From Ruegeria arenilitoris (GTDB lineage Bacteria; Pseudomonadota; Alphaproteobacteria; Rhodobacterales; Rhodobacteraceae), in the NCBI RefSeq assembly GCF_042675705.1, contig NZ_JBHTJJ010000001.1: DNA of 64,000 nucleotides; one strand, 5' to 3'. Below the pieces are notes generated by a model. The model made no database searches and was not told the DNA's origin. It was given only the letters and a program-made list of their open reading frames with translations. Positions 1 to 8,631 of the stretch are shown piece by piece; the stretch's first letter is position 1, and each line of letters begins with the position of its first letter. A program made the translations under genes and the position numbers.

Positions 1-95
1 CCAAGCGACAGGACTGCGCGCTGCGCGGCCAGGTTCAAGGCCATCGCCACGATGGCAAAGGCGGAATAGCGCAGAATCAATCCCTGAACCGTCAC
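1..95 (-). CDS. GtrA-like membrane protein, 5' end only (runs off the window)
   Basis: Reading the minus strand from a GTG at 95 gives an open frame to the window edge, starting MTVQGLILRYSAFAIVAMAL and continuing with a hydrophobic helix. The pattern (short polar start, RYxxFAIVA, helix, NLxxQR) resembles the first segment of GtrA-family small membrane proteins, which are thought to help flip polyprenyl-linked sugars. The GTG overlaps the stop of the upstream HAD-UbiA gene (GTGA), so the two are probably translationally coupled. A prenyl-phosphate transferase next to a GtrA protein makes sense as a lipid-linked sugar pathway. Only about 31 residues are visible, so the family call is tentative. 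Confidence 0.5.
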   Translation of the reverse strand, partial: MTVQGLILRYSAFAIVAMALNLAAQRAVLSL

Positions 96-1510
96 AGCAT
101 TGACCCCGCGACAACGAACAGCAGAATTATGGCAAAGCAAAGCAGGCTGACCGGGTCCTTGGCCGCATAGATCACGGGATCATCGTGCATGTTGCCACGA
201 TGCGTAATCATGACGGTCCGGGTGATCCAGAACAGCAGAACAGCACACACGCCCCACAGGGCCTGCGGGTAGGAGTAGAGCTGCACCACCACCGGCGAGC
301 TGACATAGAGTGCCATAACCAGAACTGCGACATAACCCGCGCTGACGGCGATCATGGAGATAATCGGAAGGTCATCCACGTGATAACCGCGCCCGGTTGC
401 CGACAATTTACCGCGTGCCGCATAGTCCACCAACTCGGCCTGCCTTTTGACCGCCGCAAGCGACAGGAACAGAAACATCGAAAATGCCAGGAGCCAGACT
501 GAAAGCTCCAACCCTGTTGCCGCTCCACCCGCCACGATCCGGGTCGTGTAAAGGCCGGCCAAGACACAGATGTCGATGACCAACTGGCGCTTAAGATACA
601 ATGAGTACCCGGTCGTCAGTGCATAATACGCCACCATCACCAGGAAAAACTCCAGCCCGACCATGGCTGCAATGACCGAGCCTGAAATCAGCAGACCGGC
701 AGCCATCCACGTTCCAGACGAAATCGGAATGCTGCCCGAAGCAAACGGCCGCGCGCGTTTGCGCGGATGCGCCCGATCTGCTGCAAGGTCCAGCAAGTCA
801 TTCAGGACATAGACACTGGATGCGATCAGGCTGAACGATATGAAAGCCAGCAACGACAACCAAAACACCTGCCCCGTTAGTTGATGGGCCGCCAGCATCG
901 GCAAAAAGACCAGAAGGTTCTTCATCCATTGATGCGGACGCAAGGCCTTGAGGTAGGACTTGGCGGTCACTTCGTGTGTGTGCAGATGCTCGACCTTGGG
1001 TGCGACCGCTTCCGCTTGTTTCGCCAGTCCCGGCCCCGCGTTCACGGAAACCGCCAGATTGGCCCTTCGCCACACCGCAAGGTCGGCGTGGGAATCGCCC
1101 ATATAGGCGTATCCGCCCGGACCAAAGCGTTCGTCCAGAAACTCGGCCTTGTTTTCACCTTTCAGGTTCAGCGACCCGTCGGAACCATAAACCTCGTCAA
1201 AAATACCCAAATGGGCTCCGATGCTTTGGGCGATGCCCTCATCCGAGGCCGTCACAAGGGCGGTCTTGCCGCCGTCTGCGCGCCATTTCTCGACATATTC
1301 CACCACCTTGGGATCATAGGGCAACGAGGTGACGTCAATTTCGGCCTCTTCGGCCAGGTAACGTTTCAATGAAGCGCGTCCCCCCAACAGAGCCGCGGCT
1401 GAGTGAAACGGGCTGCGCCAGTTCCGTCCGAAAGCCGACCAAAAGCTTTCGTAAAGCATGTCACTCTTCAAAAGAGTGCCATCCAGATCTACCACAAGGA
1501 TTTTGCACAT
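92..1510 (-). CDS. HAD hydrolase-UbiA prenyltransferase fusion (polyprenyl-phosphate phosphoribosyltransferase-like)
   Basis: This 472-residue protein joins two domains. Residues 1 to about 175 are a HAD-type phosphatase, with motif I VVDLDGT (Asp8 and Asp10) and a late motif GDSHAD near 138-143. From about 187 on is a UbiA-type integral membrane prenyltransferase, with LRPHQWMKN followed by the metal-binding NDLLDLAAD motif (Asn237, Asp241, Asp245) and about eight hydrophobic helices. Related fusions and stand-alone UbiA proteins transfer phosphoribose from PRPP to decaprenyl phosphate, the first step to lipid-linked arabinose; a HAD domain could remove the 5-phosphate. The exact substrate is inferred. 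The gene overlaps a GtrA-like gene downstream, supporting a role in lipid-linked sugar supply. Confidence 0.85.
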   Translation of the reverse strand: MCKILVVDLDGTLLKSDMLYESFWSAFGRNWRSPFHSAAALLGGRASLKRYLAEEAEIDVTSLPYDPKVVEYVEKWRADGGKTALVTASDEGIAQSIGAHLGIFDEVYGSDGSLNLKGENKAEFLDERFGPGGYAYMGDSHADLAVWRRANLAVSVNAGPGLAKQAEAVAPKVEHLHTHEVTAKSYLKALRPHQWMKNLLVFLPMLAAHQLTGQVFWLSLLAFISFSLIASSVYVLNDLLDLAADRAHPRKRARPFASGSIPISSGTWMAAGLLISGSVIAAMVGLEFFLVMVAYYALTTGYSLYLKRQLVIDICVLAGLYTTRIVAGGAATGLELSVWLLAFSMFLFLSLAAVKRQAELVDYAARGKLSATGRGYHVDDLPIISMIAVSAGYVAVLVMALYVSSPVVVQLYSYPQALWGVCAVLLFWITRTVMITHRGNMHDDPVIYAAKDPVSLLCFAIILLFVVAGSML

Positions 1511-2084
1511 AAATCAACCAACTATAACCATTACCCGGGACGGGGAACTATGAGGTCCGTTATTGCAAAGCTCAAAAGGCATGGCAACTGCACAACCGTG
1601 CCCGCCAACCCTTCTCGTCATAGCCTGCTTTGATATCACGTCAGTGCCTGTCACGGCTCATTGTTTCACCAATTTCTATGGCCAAATGATGGCGTCACGG
1701 CCTATCCCGGTGACGCTGTACCATAATCGCGTTCTTTCAATCGTTTGCCGGCTCTGCACCCAATGCGGCGGTATTCATATTGCGCGAGCTTCAAGGATCA
1801 CATCACTCTGGAATGCGCCCACTTCAGCGCTCAGTCGCGCGCGGATACGCTACCAGAGACACCGCGCAACAGAGACACAGACGGCCCCTGTAGTGGCTAT
1901 AGTTGACGATTTGGAAACTCTACAACTGCTCGTGATACCGCATCGACGACGGTCCGGATCCCGCTAGGCAGCGTACAGTTCTGTTGAACCAATTCGAGGC
2001 TGGATGCCCGAGCCGCAGTCAGCCGCGCAAGCGACAATTAACAGAGCAAACGCCCTGAAGACTATACCAAAACGGTTGCTGTGG
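1511..2084. other. Intergenic region of about 570 bases with no convincing gene
   Basis: This stretch separates the HAD-UbiA gene from tRNA-Leu. Open frames exist on the plus strand (for example 1563-1967), but their translations have erratic composition, no recognisable domain, and no good ribosome site. It is more AT-rich than neighbouring coding DNA and may hold the promoter for the minus-strand HAD-UbiA gene near 1511-1600. I see no clear repeat, terminator or RNA motif in it. Confidence 0.5.
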
Positions 2085-2170
2085 TGGTGCCCAAGGAGAG
2101 ACTCGAACTCTCACGCCCGTGAAGGCGGGGGATTTTGAATCCCCTGCGTCTACCATTCCGCCACTTGGGC
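2085..2170 (-). tRNA. tRNA-Leu (anticodon CAA)
   Basis: The minus strand folds into an 86-nt class II tRNA including an encoded CCA end. The acceptor arm GCCCAAG pairs with CTTGGGC. The anticodon stem GGGGA/TCCCC closes a TTCAAAA loop giving CAA, there is a long variable arm, and the T arm contains GTTCGAGTC. The long variable arm and anticodon identify leucine. It decodes UUG. Confidence 0.95.
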
Positions 2171-2313
2171 CACGCGCATTGAATTACCGCCCATCTTGCC
2201 GAACGTCCAGAGGCAAAAATCGGTCAATCGACGATCAGCCCGGGACAGATCGGTTGACGCCCCGTCGGACGCGTGGTTTGCCTCGTCATGACAAAGCTTG
2301 GGAACACGCGCTG

Positions 2314-2892
2314 ATGCTGCAATCGCTTTATGATCGGACGATTCGACTGGCCGACCACCCACACGCACTGTGGGTGCTGGCATTTGTGGCATTCATCGAA
2401 AGCTCGGTCTTTCCGATTCCACCCGACGTGCTGATGATCCCGATGATTCTGGCGCGCCCATCGCGGGCATGGCTGATTGCCACCGTTGCGCTGGTGTTCT
2501 CGGTCTTGGGCGGCCTTTTGGGATACGCAATCGGCGCGTTCTTCTACGACAGCATCGGACAACCCATCCTCGAAGCGATGGGCAAGGGTCACGCGATGCA
2601 GGAGTTCAACCAGCGGTTCAACGATTTCGGGTTCTGGGCCGTTCTGACCGCCGGTGTCACGCCTTTCCCGTACAAGGTCATCACGATCATGTCCGGTTGG
2701 ACGGGAATGCCACTGGGGACGTTCATCGCCACTTCGATTCTCGCCCGCGCTTTGCGGTTCTACATCGTCGCCGGGTTGCTTTGGGGCTTTGGCGAGCCTA
2801 TCCGGGACTTCATCGAAAAACGGCTTGGGTTGATGTTCACCTTGTTCATCATTCTTCTGATCGGCGGATTTCTGGTGGTGAAATACATATGA
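2314..2892 (+). CDS. DedA/YqaA-family inner-membrane protein
   Basis: The predicted product is 192 residues with several hydrophobic helices. It carries the family pattern in which an acidic residue sits in the first helix (FVAFIESSVFPIPPD) and a Gly/Arg-rich segment follows (AGVTPFPYKV, then ARALRFYIVAG). DedA/SNARE-associated-like proteins of this short YqaA type are linked to membrane lipid homeostasis and lipid flipping. The frame is open upstream to 2119, but that part overlaps tRNA-Leu and has non-membrane composition, so I placed the start at ATG 2314. The stop overlaps the start of dsbB by ATGA, which indicates an operon. Confidence 0.85.
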   Translation: MLQSLYDRTIRLADHPHALWVLAFVAFIESSVFPIPPDVLMIPMILARPSRAWLIATVALVFSVLGGLLGYAIGAFFYDSIGQPILEAMGKGHAMQEFNQRFNDFGFWAVLTAGVTPFPYKVITIMSGWTGMPLGTFIATSILARALRFYIVAGLLWGFGEPIRDFIEKRLGLMFTLFIILLIGGFLVVKYI

Positions 2893-3353
2893 CGCGGAAA
2901 CGGACACTCATTTTGCTGGCTGCGGGTGGGTCTGCAGCTTTGCTTCTTGCGGCTTGGGGGTTCCAGTATCTGGGCGGCATGGCCCCGTGTAAATTGTGCA
3001 TCTGGCAACGCTACCCGCATGGTGCGGCTGTATTGCTCGGCGCGCTGGCCTTTGCACTTCCGGGCGTGCGCCTGCTGCCTCTCCTCGGCGCAGCCGCTGC
3101 CGCCGCCACGTCCGGTATCGGCGTCTATCACGCCGGGGTCGAGCGTGGTCTTTGGGAAGGTCCGTCCAGTTGCACATCGGGCAGTATTAGCGGCCTGTCC
3201 GCCGAGGAACTGATGGAGCAGATCATGGCCGCCCCGTTGGTGCGGTGCGATGATATCCCGTGGGAAATGTTCGGGCTGTCCATGGCTGGGTGGAACGCCC
3301 TGCTGTCCGCCGGTTTGGTTCTGGTCTGGCTGGCCGCCTGGCGCGCGCGTTGA
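2889..3353 (+). CDS. dsbB: Disulfide bond formation protein B family
   Basis: This 154-residue inner-membrane protein matches DsbB, which reoxidises periplasmic DsbA using quinone. The first redox pair is Cys34-Lys-Leu-Cys37 near the end of helix 1 (GGMAPCKLCIWQR). A second cysteine pair lies in the large periplasmic loop at Cys95 (PSSCTSG) and Cys120 (VRCDD). Four hydrophobic helices are visible. The ATG at 2889 overlaps the dedA-like stop (ATGA), and the frame extending further upstream is only a shadow of that gene. The spacing and cysteine pattern fit the DsbB/DsbI family. Which thiol oxidase it serves is not shown by this window. Confidence 0.88.
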   Translation: MTRKRTLILLAAGGSAALLLAAWGFQYLGGMAPCKLCIWQRYPHGAAVLLGALAFALPGVRLLPLLGAAAAAATSGIGVYHAGVERGLWEGPSSCTSGSISGLSAEELMEQIMAAPLVRCDDIPWEMFGLSMAGWNALLSAGLVLVWLAAWRAR

Positions 3354-3355
3354 AC

Positions 3356-3943
3356 CTACTGGGCGTCCAATTCTGCGTCCCAATACAGAAAGTCGATCCA
3401 GCTTTCGTGCAGGTGGTTCGGCGGAAACTTCCGTCCGATATTCTGCAGCATGCTGGCGTCAGGCTGCCGAGGTGGCTTGCGCAGGCTCATCCCGGCCTGA
3501 CGCAGCGATTTCGACCCTTTGCGCAGATTGCACGGACTGCAGGCGGCCACCACGTTCTGCCAACTGGTGACACCCCCTGCTGCACGCGGCACGACGTGGT
3601 CGAAAGTCAGTTCGCCCCGGCTGCCGCAGTACTGGCAGCGGAATTCATCCCTCAGAAATAAATTAAAGCGCGTGAAGGCCACGCGCTTTCTGGGTTTCAC
3701 ATAGTCTTTCAGGACAACCACCGACGGTATTCGGATCACCGTACTCGGGCTGCGGACCACTTCGTCATACTCGGCGACGATATCGACCCGGTCCAGCCAG
3801 GCGGCCTTTATCGCCTCCTGCCATGGCCACAGCGACAGCGGATAGTAGGAAAGTGGGCGATAATCGGCGTTCAAAACCAATGCCGGATGGTGCTTGAGGG
3901 CACCTGGCTCCCTGACAAATTCGGTCCTGAAATCTCCGTCCAT
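3356..3943 (-). CDS. HNH endonuclease family protein
   Basis: The 195-residue protein has a clear HNH nuclease core between about residues 95 and 145. The motif FRCQYCG provides the first CxxC, FDHVVPRAAGG provides the catalytic DH, and WQNVVAACSPCNLRKG contains the Asn plus the second CxxC zinc pair. Proteins of this size and architecture are widespread single-copy housekeeping genes in alphaproteobacteria. Their cellular role is not established, and nothing here ties it to a restriction system or intron. It converges on dsbB with only a few bases between stops and is expressed from its own upstream region at 3944-4144. Confidence 0.85.
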   Translation of the reverse strand: MDGDFRTEFVREPGALKHHPALVLNADYRPLSYYPLSLWPWQEAIKAAWLDRVDIVAEYDEVVRSPSTVIRIPSVVVLKDYVKPRKRVAFTRFNLFLRDEFRCQYCGSRGELTFDHVVPRAAGGVTSWQNVVAACSPCNLRKGSKSLRQAGMSLRKPPRQPDASMLQNIGRKFPPNHLHESWIDFLYWDAELDAQ

Positions 3944-4144
3944 GGCTGAATCGCTCCTCGCTCTCGGCTGCCTGTATGGGACACCAGAGCGGGGAGCACC
4001 CGCCCCGGTCTTAACTTAACTATATATCGTGTCAAAACTCTGACAAGTCCTGTTTTTCCACAACATCTCGGTAACGGACTATTCCGAATCCGTAACAATC
4101 ACGTGACAGTTATCCACAGCTTGCGCAGGTCCGGAACTGAGAGT

Positions 4145-4762
4145 ATGGCGGAGCCCATGTCATGGTTCATCCGCTTCAACAAACCCTTTGACGTGCTGCC
4201 GCAGTTCACCGACCGGCAATATGCCGAGTCGCCCCGCAGCACCCTGTCGGATTTCATCGACCTGCCCGGGGTCTATCCGGCCGGGCGGCTGGACCGTGAC
4301 AGCGAGGGGCTGATGCTGCTGACCGACAATGGGCGGCTGCAATCCCAGATCTCGGACCCCAAGCACAAAATGCCCAAAACCTACTGGGTTCAGGTCGAAG
4401 GAATCCCGGATGCGGCGGCCATCCGGGCCCTGCGTGACGGGGTCGAGTTGAATGACGGCATGACCCGCCCAGCCAAGGCGCGGCTGATTGACGAACCCCA
4501 AGGCCTGTGGCCGCGCACGCCCCCGATCCGCGAACGCAAGTCGGTGTCGGATTGTTGGCTGGAACTGACACTGCGCGAGGGGCGCAACCGTCAGGTGCGC
4601 CGCATGACGGCCGCCGTGGGCCACCCCACCCTTCGCCTGATCCGCGCCCGGATCGGAGACTGGACCTTAGACGATCTCGCCCCCGGCAGCTGGGACAGCC
4701 TGCCGATGCCCGTTCTGGAAACCGCCCCCCAACGCAAGCGCGACCGGCGTCCGCGGCGGTGA
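4145..4762 (+). CDS. RsuA/RluE-type pseudouridine synthase
   Basis: The 205-residue protein lacks an N-terminal S4 domain and begins directly with the catalytic domain (FIRFNKPFDVLPQFTD). The RsuA-family signature GRLDRDSEGLMLLT contains the catalytic Asp. Further conserved segments are KTYWVQVEG and EGRNRQVRRMTAAVGHPTLRLIR. The lack of an S4 domain and the length of about 205 residues best fit RluE, which modifies a uridine in 23S rRNA helix 80, but another RsuA-family target cannot be excluded. The start at 4145 follows a GGAACTGAGAG sequence; ATG 4157 is an alternative. Confidence 0.85.
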   Translation: MAEPMSWFIRFNKPFDVLPQFTDRQYAESPRSTLSDFIDLPGVYPAGRLDRDSEGLMLLTDNGRLQSQISDPKHKMPKTYWVQVEGIPDAAAIRALRDGVELNDGMTRPAKARLIDEPQGLWPRTPPIRERKSVSDCWLELTLREGRNRQVRRMTAAVGHPTLRLIRARIGDWTLDDLAPGSWDSLPMPVLETAPQRKRDRRPRR

Positions 4763-4793
4763 CTTTTTCAGCGATGTCCGTTATAATAGCGTC

Positions 4794-5219
4794 ATGAAAG
4801 TAGCAGCCGGAATCCCGTCGCCTTCGGGCATTCTCGAGGCCGCGCTGTATGTCGATGATCTGGACGCCGCCGAACGGTTCTATGGCGAGGTTCTGGGCCT
4901 GGACCGCATTCAGCGCGTCGAGGGCCGGCACGTGTTCTTCCGGGTTGGCACCTCCGTGTTGCTATTGTTCAACCCGGACCAGACGGAACAGCCTCCGACC
5001 AATCCTGACCTGCCGGTGCCGCCGCATGGTGCGCGCGGTCCGGGGCATGTGTGCCTCATCCTGACCCGCGACCAGATCGCGTCGATGCGCAAGCATCTGC
5101 TGGACTGGAACGTCCCGATTGAGGCCGAATTCGACTGGCCCAACGGGGCTCGGTCGCTCTACGTACGCGATCCAGCCGGAAATTCGGTGGAGTTTGCCGA
5201 GGGGCACCTGTGGGGGTGA
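4794..5219 (+). CDS. VOC (glyoxalase/bleomycin-resistance fold) family protein
   Basis: This 141-residue protein is a single vicinal-oxygen-chelate unit made of two beta-alpha-beta-beta-beta modules. The first module shows LEAALYVDDLDAAERFYGEVLGL, the second GPGHVCLILTRDQIASMRKHL, and the end DWPNGARSLYVRDPAGNSVEFAEG carries the usual metal-ligand Glu. These features are typical of uncharacterised dioxygenase or lyase-like VOC proteins rather than of a defined glyoxalase I. It lies 31 bases after the pseudouridine synthase, so it may be co-transcribed. The substrate cannot be told from sequence. Confidence 0.82.
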   Translation: MKVAAGIPSPSGILEAALYVDDLDAAERFYGEVLGLDRIQRVEGRHVFFRVGTSVLLLFNPDQTEQPPTNPDLPVPPHGARGPGHVCLILTRDQIASMRKHLLDWNVPIEAEFDWPNGARSLYVRDPAGNSVEFAEGHLWG

Positions 5220-5229
5220 GCCAGCCGCA

Positions 5230-5895
5230 TCACAGGCTCAGCTTGTCCCGCATGAAAGCCAACGCGACGCCCAGCCCGTCGGGTGCGATACCGTGGCCAG
5301 TGCCCTTCATGATGTGGGCATAAACTTCCTTGAAGCCCGCGCGCTGCAGGGCCTCGGCGGCCTCGGGCAGCGATTGCGGCGGCACCACGTCATCGGCATC
5401 GCCATGGACCAGCAGCAAGGGCATCCGGCTGACCACCTCGTCGGCCAGCAGGTCAGGCTCCAACAGGCGGCCGGAAAACGCGATCACGCCAGCAACCGGG
5501 TCTTCGCGGCGCGGGGCCACGTGCAGGCTCATCATGCTGCCCTGGGAAAAGCCGAACAGCACCACCTGCTCGGGCAGCACGTCTTCGTCCACCATCAGGG
5601 CGTCCAGGAAGGCGTTGAAATCCTCGACCGCCATTTCCATGCCGCGCCGGGCCTCCTCCTCGGACGAGCCGTCGATCCACGGGATCGGAAACCACTGGAA
5701 GCCGTTGGGCATGCCGGGGATCTGCTCGGGCGCGTCGGGGGCCACGAACAGCGTGTCGGGCAGGTGTTCGCCCAGAACATCCGCAAGGCCCAGCAGATCG
5801 GCCCCGTTGGCGCCATAGCCATGCACGAACACCACGACCGAGCGCGTGTCGCCCGAAACCGGCTCTTTGCGGAGCGCGTTCAAAACCCGTGTCAT
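5230..5895 (-). CDS. Phospholipase/carboxylesterase-type alpha/beta hydrolase
   Basis: The 221-residue protein has the alpha/beta-hydrolase triad of the carboxylesterase/thioesterase group. The oxyanion-side motif is VVVFVHGYGANG, the nucleophile elbow is GFSQGS (Ser117), and the likely acid is Asp168 in HGDADDVVP with His201 in GTGHGI. Family members hydrolyse short acyl esters or thioesters in the cytoplasm. No signal peptide is seen. The start codon overlaps the stop of the preceding DNA glycosylase gene (ATGA), so the two form a small operon with no obvious functional link. Confidence 0.87.
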   Translation of the reverse strand: MTRVLNALRKEPVSGDTRSVVVFVHGYGANGADLLGLADVLGEHLPDTLFVAPDAPEQIPGMPNGFQWFPIPWIDGSSEEEARRGMEMAVEDFNAFLDALMVDEDVLPEQVVLFGFSQGSMMSLHVAPRREDPVAGVIAFSGRLLEPDLLADEVVSRMPLLLVHGDADDVVPPQSLPEAAEALQRAGFKEVYAHIMKGTGHGIAPDGLGVALAFMRDKLSL

Positions 5896-6524
5896 CTGAT
5901 CCCTTCCCTATCCTTGGCCACGCGGTAATAGGCCCACAGAACCCGGGCTGCAACCGACCGCCACGGCGACCACGCCTCGGCCATCTGCCGCAACGCCTTG
6001 TCGGTCGGCCGATCCGGCAGGCCGTATAGCATCCGCGCGGCCTCCTGCAGGGCCAGATCACCCGGCGCGATCACATCCGCCCGCCCCAGCGAGAACATGG
6101 CATAGATCTCGGCCGTCCAAACCCCGATGCCCGGTACCTGTGTCAGGGTCGTAATGACCTCGTCATCGGGCGCCTCGCGCAGGGCCTTGTAGTCGATCCG
6201 CGCCTCGGCCAACGCCCGGGCATAGCGGATCTTCTGACGGCTCAACCCCACTGCGCGCAGATCGTCGTCGGTGGCCCATTTGATCTTGCGTGGCCCGGTC
6301 AGGCCCGCCTGCTGCATCCGCTCCCAGATCGCGTTGGCCGAGGCCACGCTGACCTGCTGGCTGACGATGGCGCTGAGCAGTTGCGCGAAGCCGTCGGGCC
6401 GGCGGCGCAGGGGCAGCGGGCTGGTTAGGTCGATCGCGTGCGCCATGCGCGGACAGGCGTCAGACAGCCACTCGGCCCCTTCCGCAACGCATTCTGGTGT
6501 CTCGATAATTCGACCAACGGTCAT
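5892..6524 (-). CDS. DNA-3-methyladenine glycosylase II (HhH-GPD family)
   Basis: This 210-residue protein belongs to the helix-hairpin-helix-GPD base-excision glycosylases. It shows the FAQLLSAIVSQQVSVASANAIW substrate-pocket helix, the hairpin VPGIGVWTAEIYAMFSLG, and the following catalytic Asp in IAPGDLALQ. There is no C-terminal iron-sulphur cysteine cluster, which separates it from MutY and Nth and points to an AlkA/MAG-type enzyme removing alkylated bases. The start at 6524 was chosen because the residues upstream in the open frame overlap the divergent promoter region and look non-conserved. It overlaps the downstream esterase gene. Confidence 0.87.
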   Translation of the reverse strand: MTVGRIIETPECVAEGAEWLSDACPRMAHAIDLTSPLPLRRRPDGFAQLLSAIVSQQVSVASANAIWERMQQAGLTGPRKIKWATDDDLRAVGLSRQKIRYARALAEARIDYKALREAPDDEVITTLTQVPGIGVWTAEIYAMFSLGRADVIAPGDLALQEAARMLYGLPDRPTDKALRQMAEAWSPWRSVAARVLWAYYRVAKDREGIR

Positions 6525-6621
6525 GGCGGCTCCGGGTGGCGGTTCGGGGCGCAGGTTAGGCTGCTTTGTCGCATATGCAACCCGCTTGTATGTCTGTCGG
6601 TTCGCCGATACCCATTTGCGC

Positions 6622-7848
6622 ATGACGATGACCAGCACCGCCCCCGACGATACCCGCGCCAAACGGAATGTTGCCGTTCTGGTGGCGGCCCAAGCGATTC
6701 TGGGCGCGCAGATGCCGATGATCTTCATCGTCGGCGGATTGGCGGGCCAGTCGCTGGCCAGCAACGCTTGCCTGGCCACGCTGCCGATTTCGCTGATCGT
6801 TCTGGGTTCGATGCTGGCGGCCACGCCGGTCTCGGCCATCATGCAGCGCTGGGGCCGCCGCGCTGGGTTCCTCGTCGGCGCCACCGCCGGAGCGGTGGGC
6901 GGCGCCGTAGGCGCCTATGGCCTGTACCTGGGATCGTTTCCCGTGTTCCTGTTGGGCAGCCTGCTGACCGGCATCTACATGAGCGCACATGGCTTCTATC
7001 GCTTTGCCGCCGCTGATACCGCGTCGGACGCGTTCCGGCCGAAGGCGATCTCGTACGTCATGGCCGGCGGTCTGGCCGCGGCCATCATCGGGCCGCAGAT
7101 CGTCAAGCTGACCTCGCAGGCCTATGTCATTCCGTTCCTGGGCACCTATTTCGCGGTGATTGCGGTGAACGTCATCGGGTCGGTCCTGTTCCTGTTTCTG
7201 GACATTCCGACCCCCGACCGCCCGTCACAGGATGCACCCAAAGGCCGGTCGCGGCTGGAGCTGCTGAAAACCCCGCGCATCGCCGTGGCCATCATCTGTG
7301 CCATGGTCTCATACGCGTTGATGAACCTGGTGATGACCTCGACGCCGCTGGCGGTCGTCGGCTGCGGCTTCTCCGAAGGTGATGCGGCGGATGTGGTCAC
7401 CAGCCACGTTCTGGCGATGTATGTTCCCAGTTTCTTCACCGGCCATCTGATCGCCCGGTTCGGGGCCGAGAAGATGGTCGCCATCGGGTTGGCGATTTTG
7501 GGCGGCGCAGGCGTTGTGGCACTGCAGGGCGTTGAGATCGGGAACTTCTTTCTGGCCCTCGTGCTGCTTGGCATCGGCTGGAACTTCGGCTTCATCGGCG
7601 CCACCAGCATGCTGGCGGCCGAGCACGATGTGCATGAACGCGGCCGCGTGCAGGGCCTGAACGACCTGCTGGTGTTCGGAGGCGTGACGGTTGCGTCGCT
7701 GGCCTCGGGCGGATTGATGAACTGTTATGGCGGATCCCCGGTCGAGGGATGGACCGCCGTCAACCTGGCGATGGTGCCGCTGCTGACCTTGGCGGGCGGC
7801 GCGCTGCTGTGGCTGGTGCTCAGACCCCGCGAGGCCAAACTCTCCTGA
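6622..7848 (+). CDS. MFS transporter
   Basis: The 408-residue product has about twelve hydrophobic helices arranged in two six-helix halves, with a major-facilitator-type loop after helix 2 (MQRWGRRAGFLVGA) and a central hydrophilic loop near residues 200-220. There is no ABC or symporter signature beyond the MFS pattern and no substrate can be assigned. The frame remains open far upstream, but that part is antisense to the glycosylase gene. The start at ATG 6622 (or ATG 6628) gives a normal length with a short polar N terminus. The stop abuts the convergent gene at 7849 with no space for a separate terminator. Confidence 0.85.
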   Translation: MTMTSTAPDDTRAKRNVAVLVAAQAILGAQMPMIFIVGGLAGQSLASNACLATLPISLIVLGSMLAATPVSAIMQRWGRRAGFLVGATAGAVGGAVGAYGLYLGSFPVFLLGSLLTGIYMSAHGFYRFAAADTASDAFRPKAISYVMAGGLAAAIIGPQIVKLTSQAYVIPFLGTYFAVIAVNVIGSVLFLFLDIPTPDRPSQDAPKGRSRLELLKTPRIAVAIICAMVSYALMNLVMTSTPLAVVGCGFSEGDAADVVTSHVLAMYVPSFFTGHLIARFGAEKMVAIGLAILGGAGVVALQGVEIGNFFLALVLLGIGWNFGFIGATSMLAAEHDVHERGRVQGLNDLLVFGGVTVASLASGGLMNCYGGSPVEGWTAVNLAMVPLLTLAGGALLWLVLRPREAKLS

Positions 7849-8631
7849 TCACCACCGACCGGTCGAAGCCGTCCAGATCAGTGACACGCGTCGTCGGATT
7901 TCGCCCACGTTCAGCGCACCAGCAGCGACCCGACCGGGCTCAGCCAACGCATGACGCAGGACGCGGTCTGCCTGCCAGCCGACAAAAAGCGCAGGGCGCG
8001 CCTGATCCGAAACATCGGCGCGCCGTGCTCGCGCCGCGGCCATCCTGTCCAGCGCGCGCTCGGCCAACTGGCGCACCCCGTCCGGCGTCCCGTCCAACAG
8101 GGGAATGCGCCCGCGGGCTTCAAGCTCGGGGATGGCGCGGAACCAATTCGCCACACCGACCGCGTAGCCAAAGTCGCGCAGGACCGTTTCGTCGGCGGCA
8201 CCCAGGGCTTGCGCCGAGGCGACCATGAGCGACCCTGCGCTGTGGGTGAGGTAGGCCTCGAAGTGTTCCTCATCCTCGAACGGATCCCGGTAGATATCCC
8301 AACGCCTTACGGCCACGAATTCATCCAGCATCGCCGCCAGATGCGGGGACAGGACGCGCGACAGGGGCGTGACCACCTCGTGCCGCCGCACGGAGGGTCC
8401 TTCGGCGATCTCCTGCAGCGCGTCGCGCCACCATTGCAGGCGCATTTCCGCGATCATCGGCTCTTGGGTGACCCAAGGCCCGCGGGCGACCTCGATATTC
8501 ATCGCATAGATCGGAAACAGCACGGCCCGCGCCGGCACCGGCGCCGCCATCGCGGCCATGAACCGATCGGGGTCGGCCCGGTGGACCAGCGCCGCGCAGG
8601 CCTTGACGTCGTCGTCGAAGGGCACGCTCAC
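7849..8631 (-). CDS. Squalene/phytoene synthase-family protein lacking clear Asp-rich motifs (NDUFAF6-like)
   Basis: This 260-residue protein has the all-helical squalene/phytoene synthase fold pattern. It contains FPIYAMNIEVAR, then MRLQWWRDALQEI and later an AYLTHSAGSLMVASAQALG helix. The first aspartate-rich motif that binds diphosphate-Mg in active synthases is not visible (the region reads EPMIAEMRLQWWRDAL). That resembles the NDUFAF6-like branch associated with complex I assembly rather than carotenoid or hopanoid synthesis. The GTG at 8631 overlaps the cimA stop (GTGA), so translation is probably coupled. No carotenoid or hopanoid gene lies nearby. Confidence 0.75.
   Translation of the reverse strand: MSVPFDDDVKACAALVHRADPDRFMAAMAAPVPARAVLFPIYAMNIEVARGPWVTQEPMIAEMRLQWWRDALQEIAEGPSVRRHEVVTPLSRVLSPHLAAMLDEFVAVRRWDIYRDPFEDEEHFEAYLTHSAGSLMVASAQALGAADETVLRDFGYAVGVANWFRAIPELEARGRIPLLDGTPDGVRQLAERALDRMAAARARRADVSDQARPALFVGWQADRVLRHALAEPGRVAAGALNVGEIRRRVSLIWTASTGRW

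Noticed and set aside
1563..1967. 134-codon plus-strand frame after the HAD-UbiA gene
   Set aside because: No ribosome site, erratic composition and no domain pattern; treated as non-coding.
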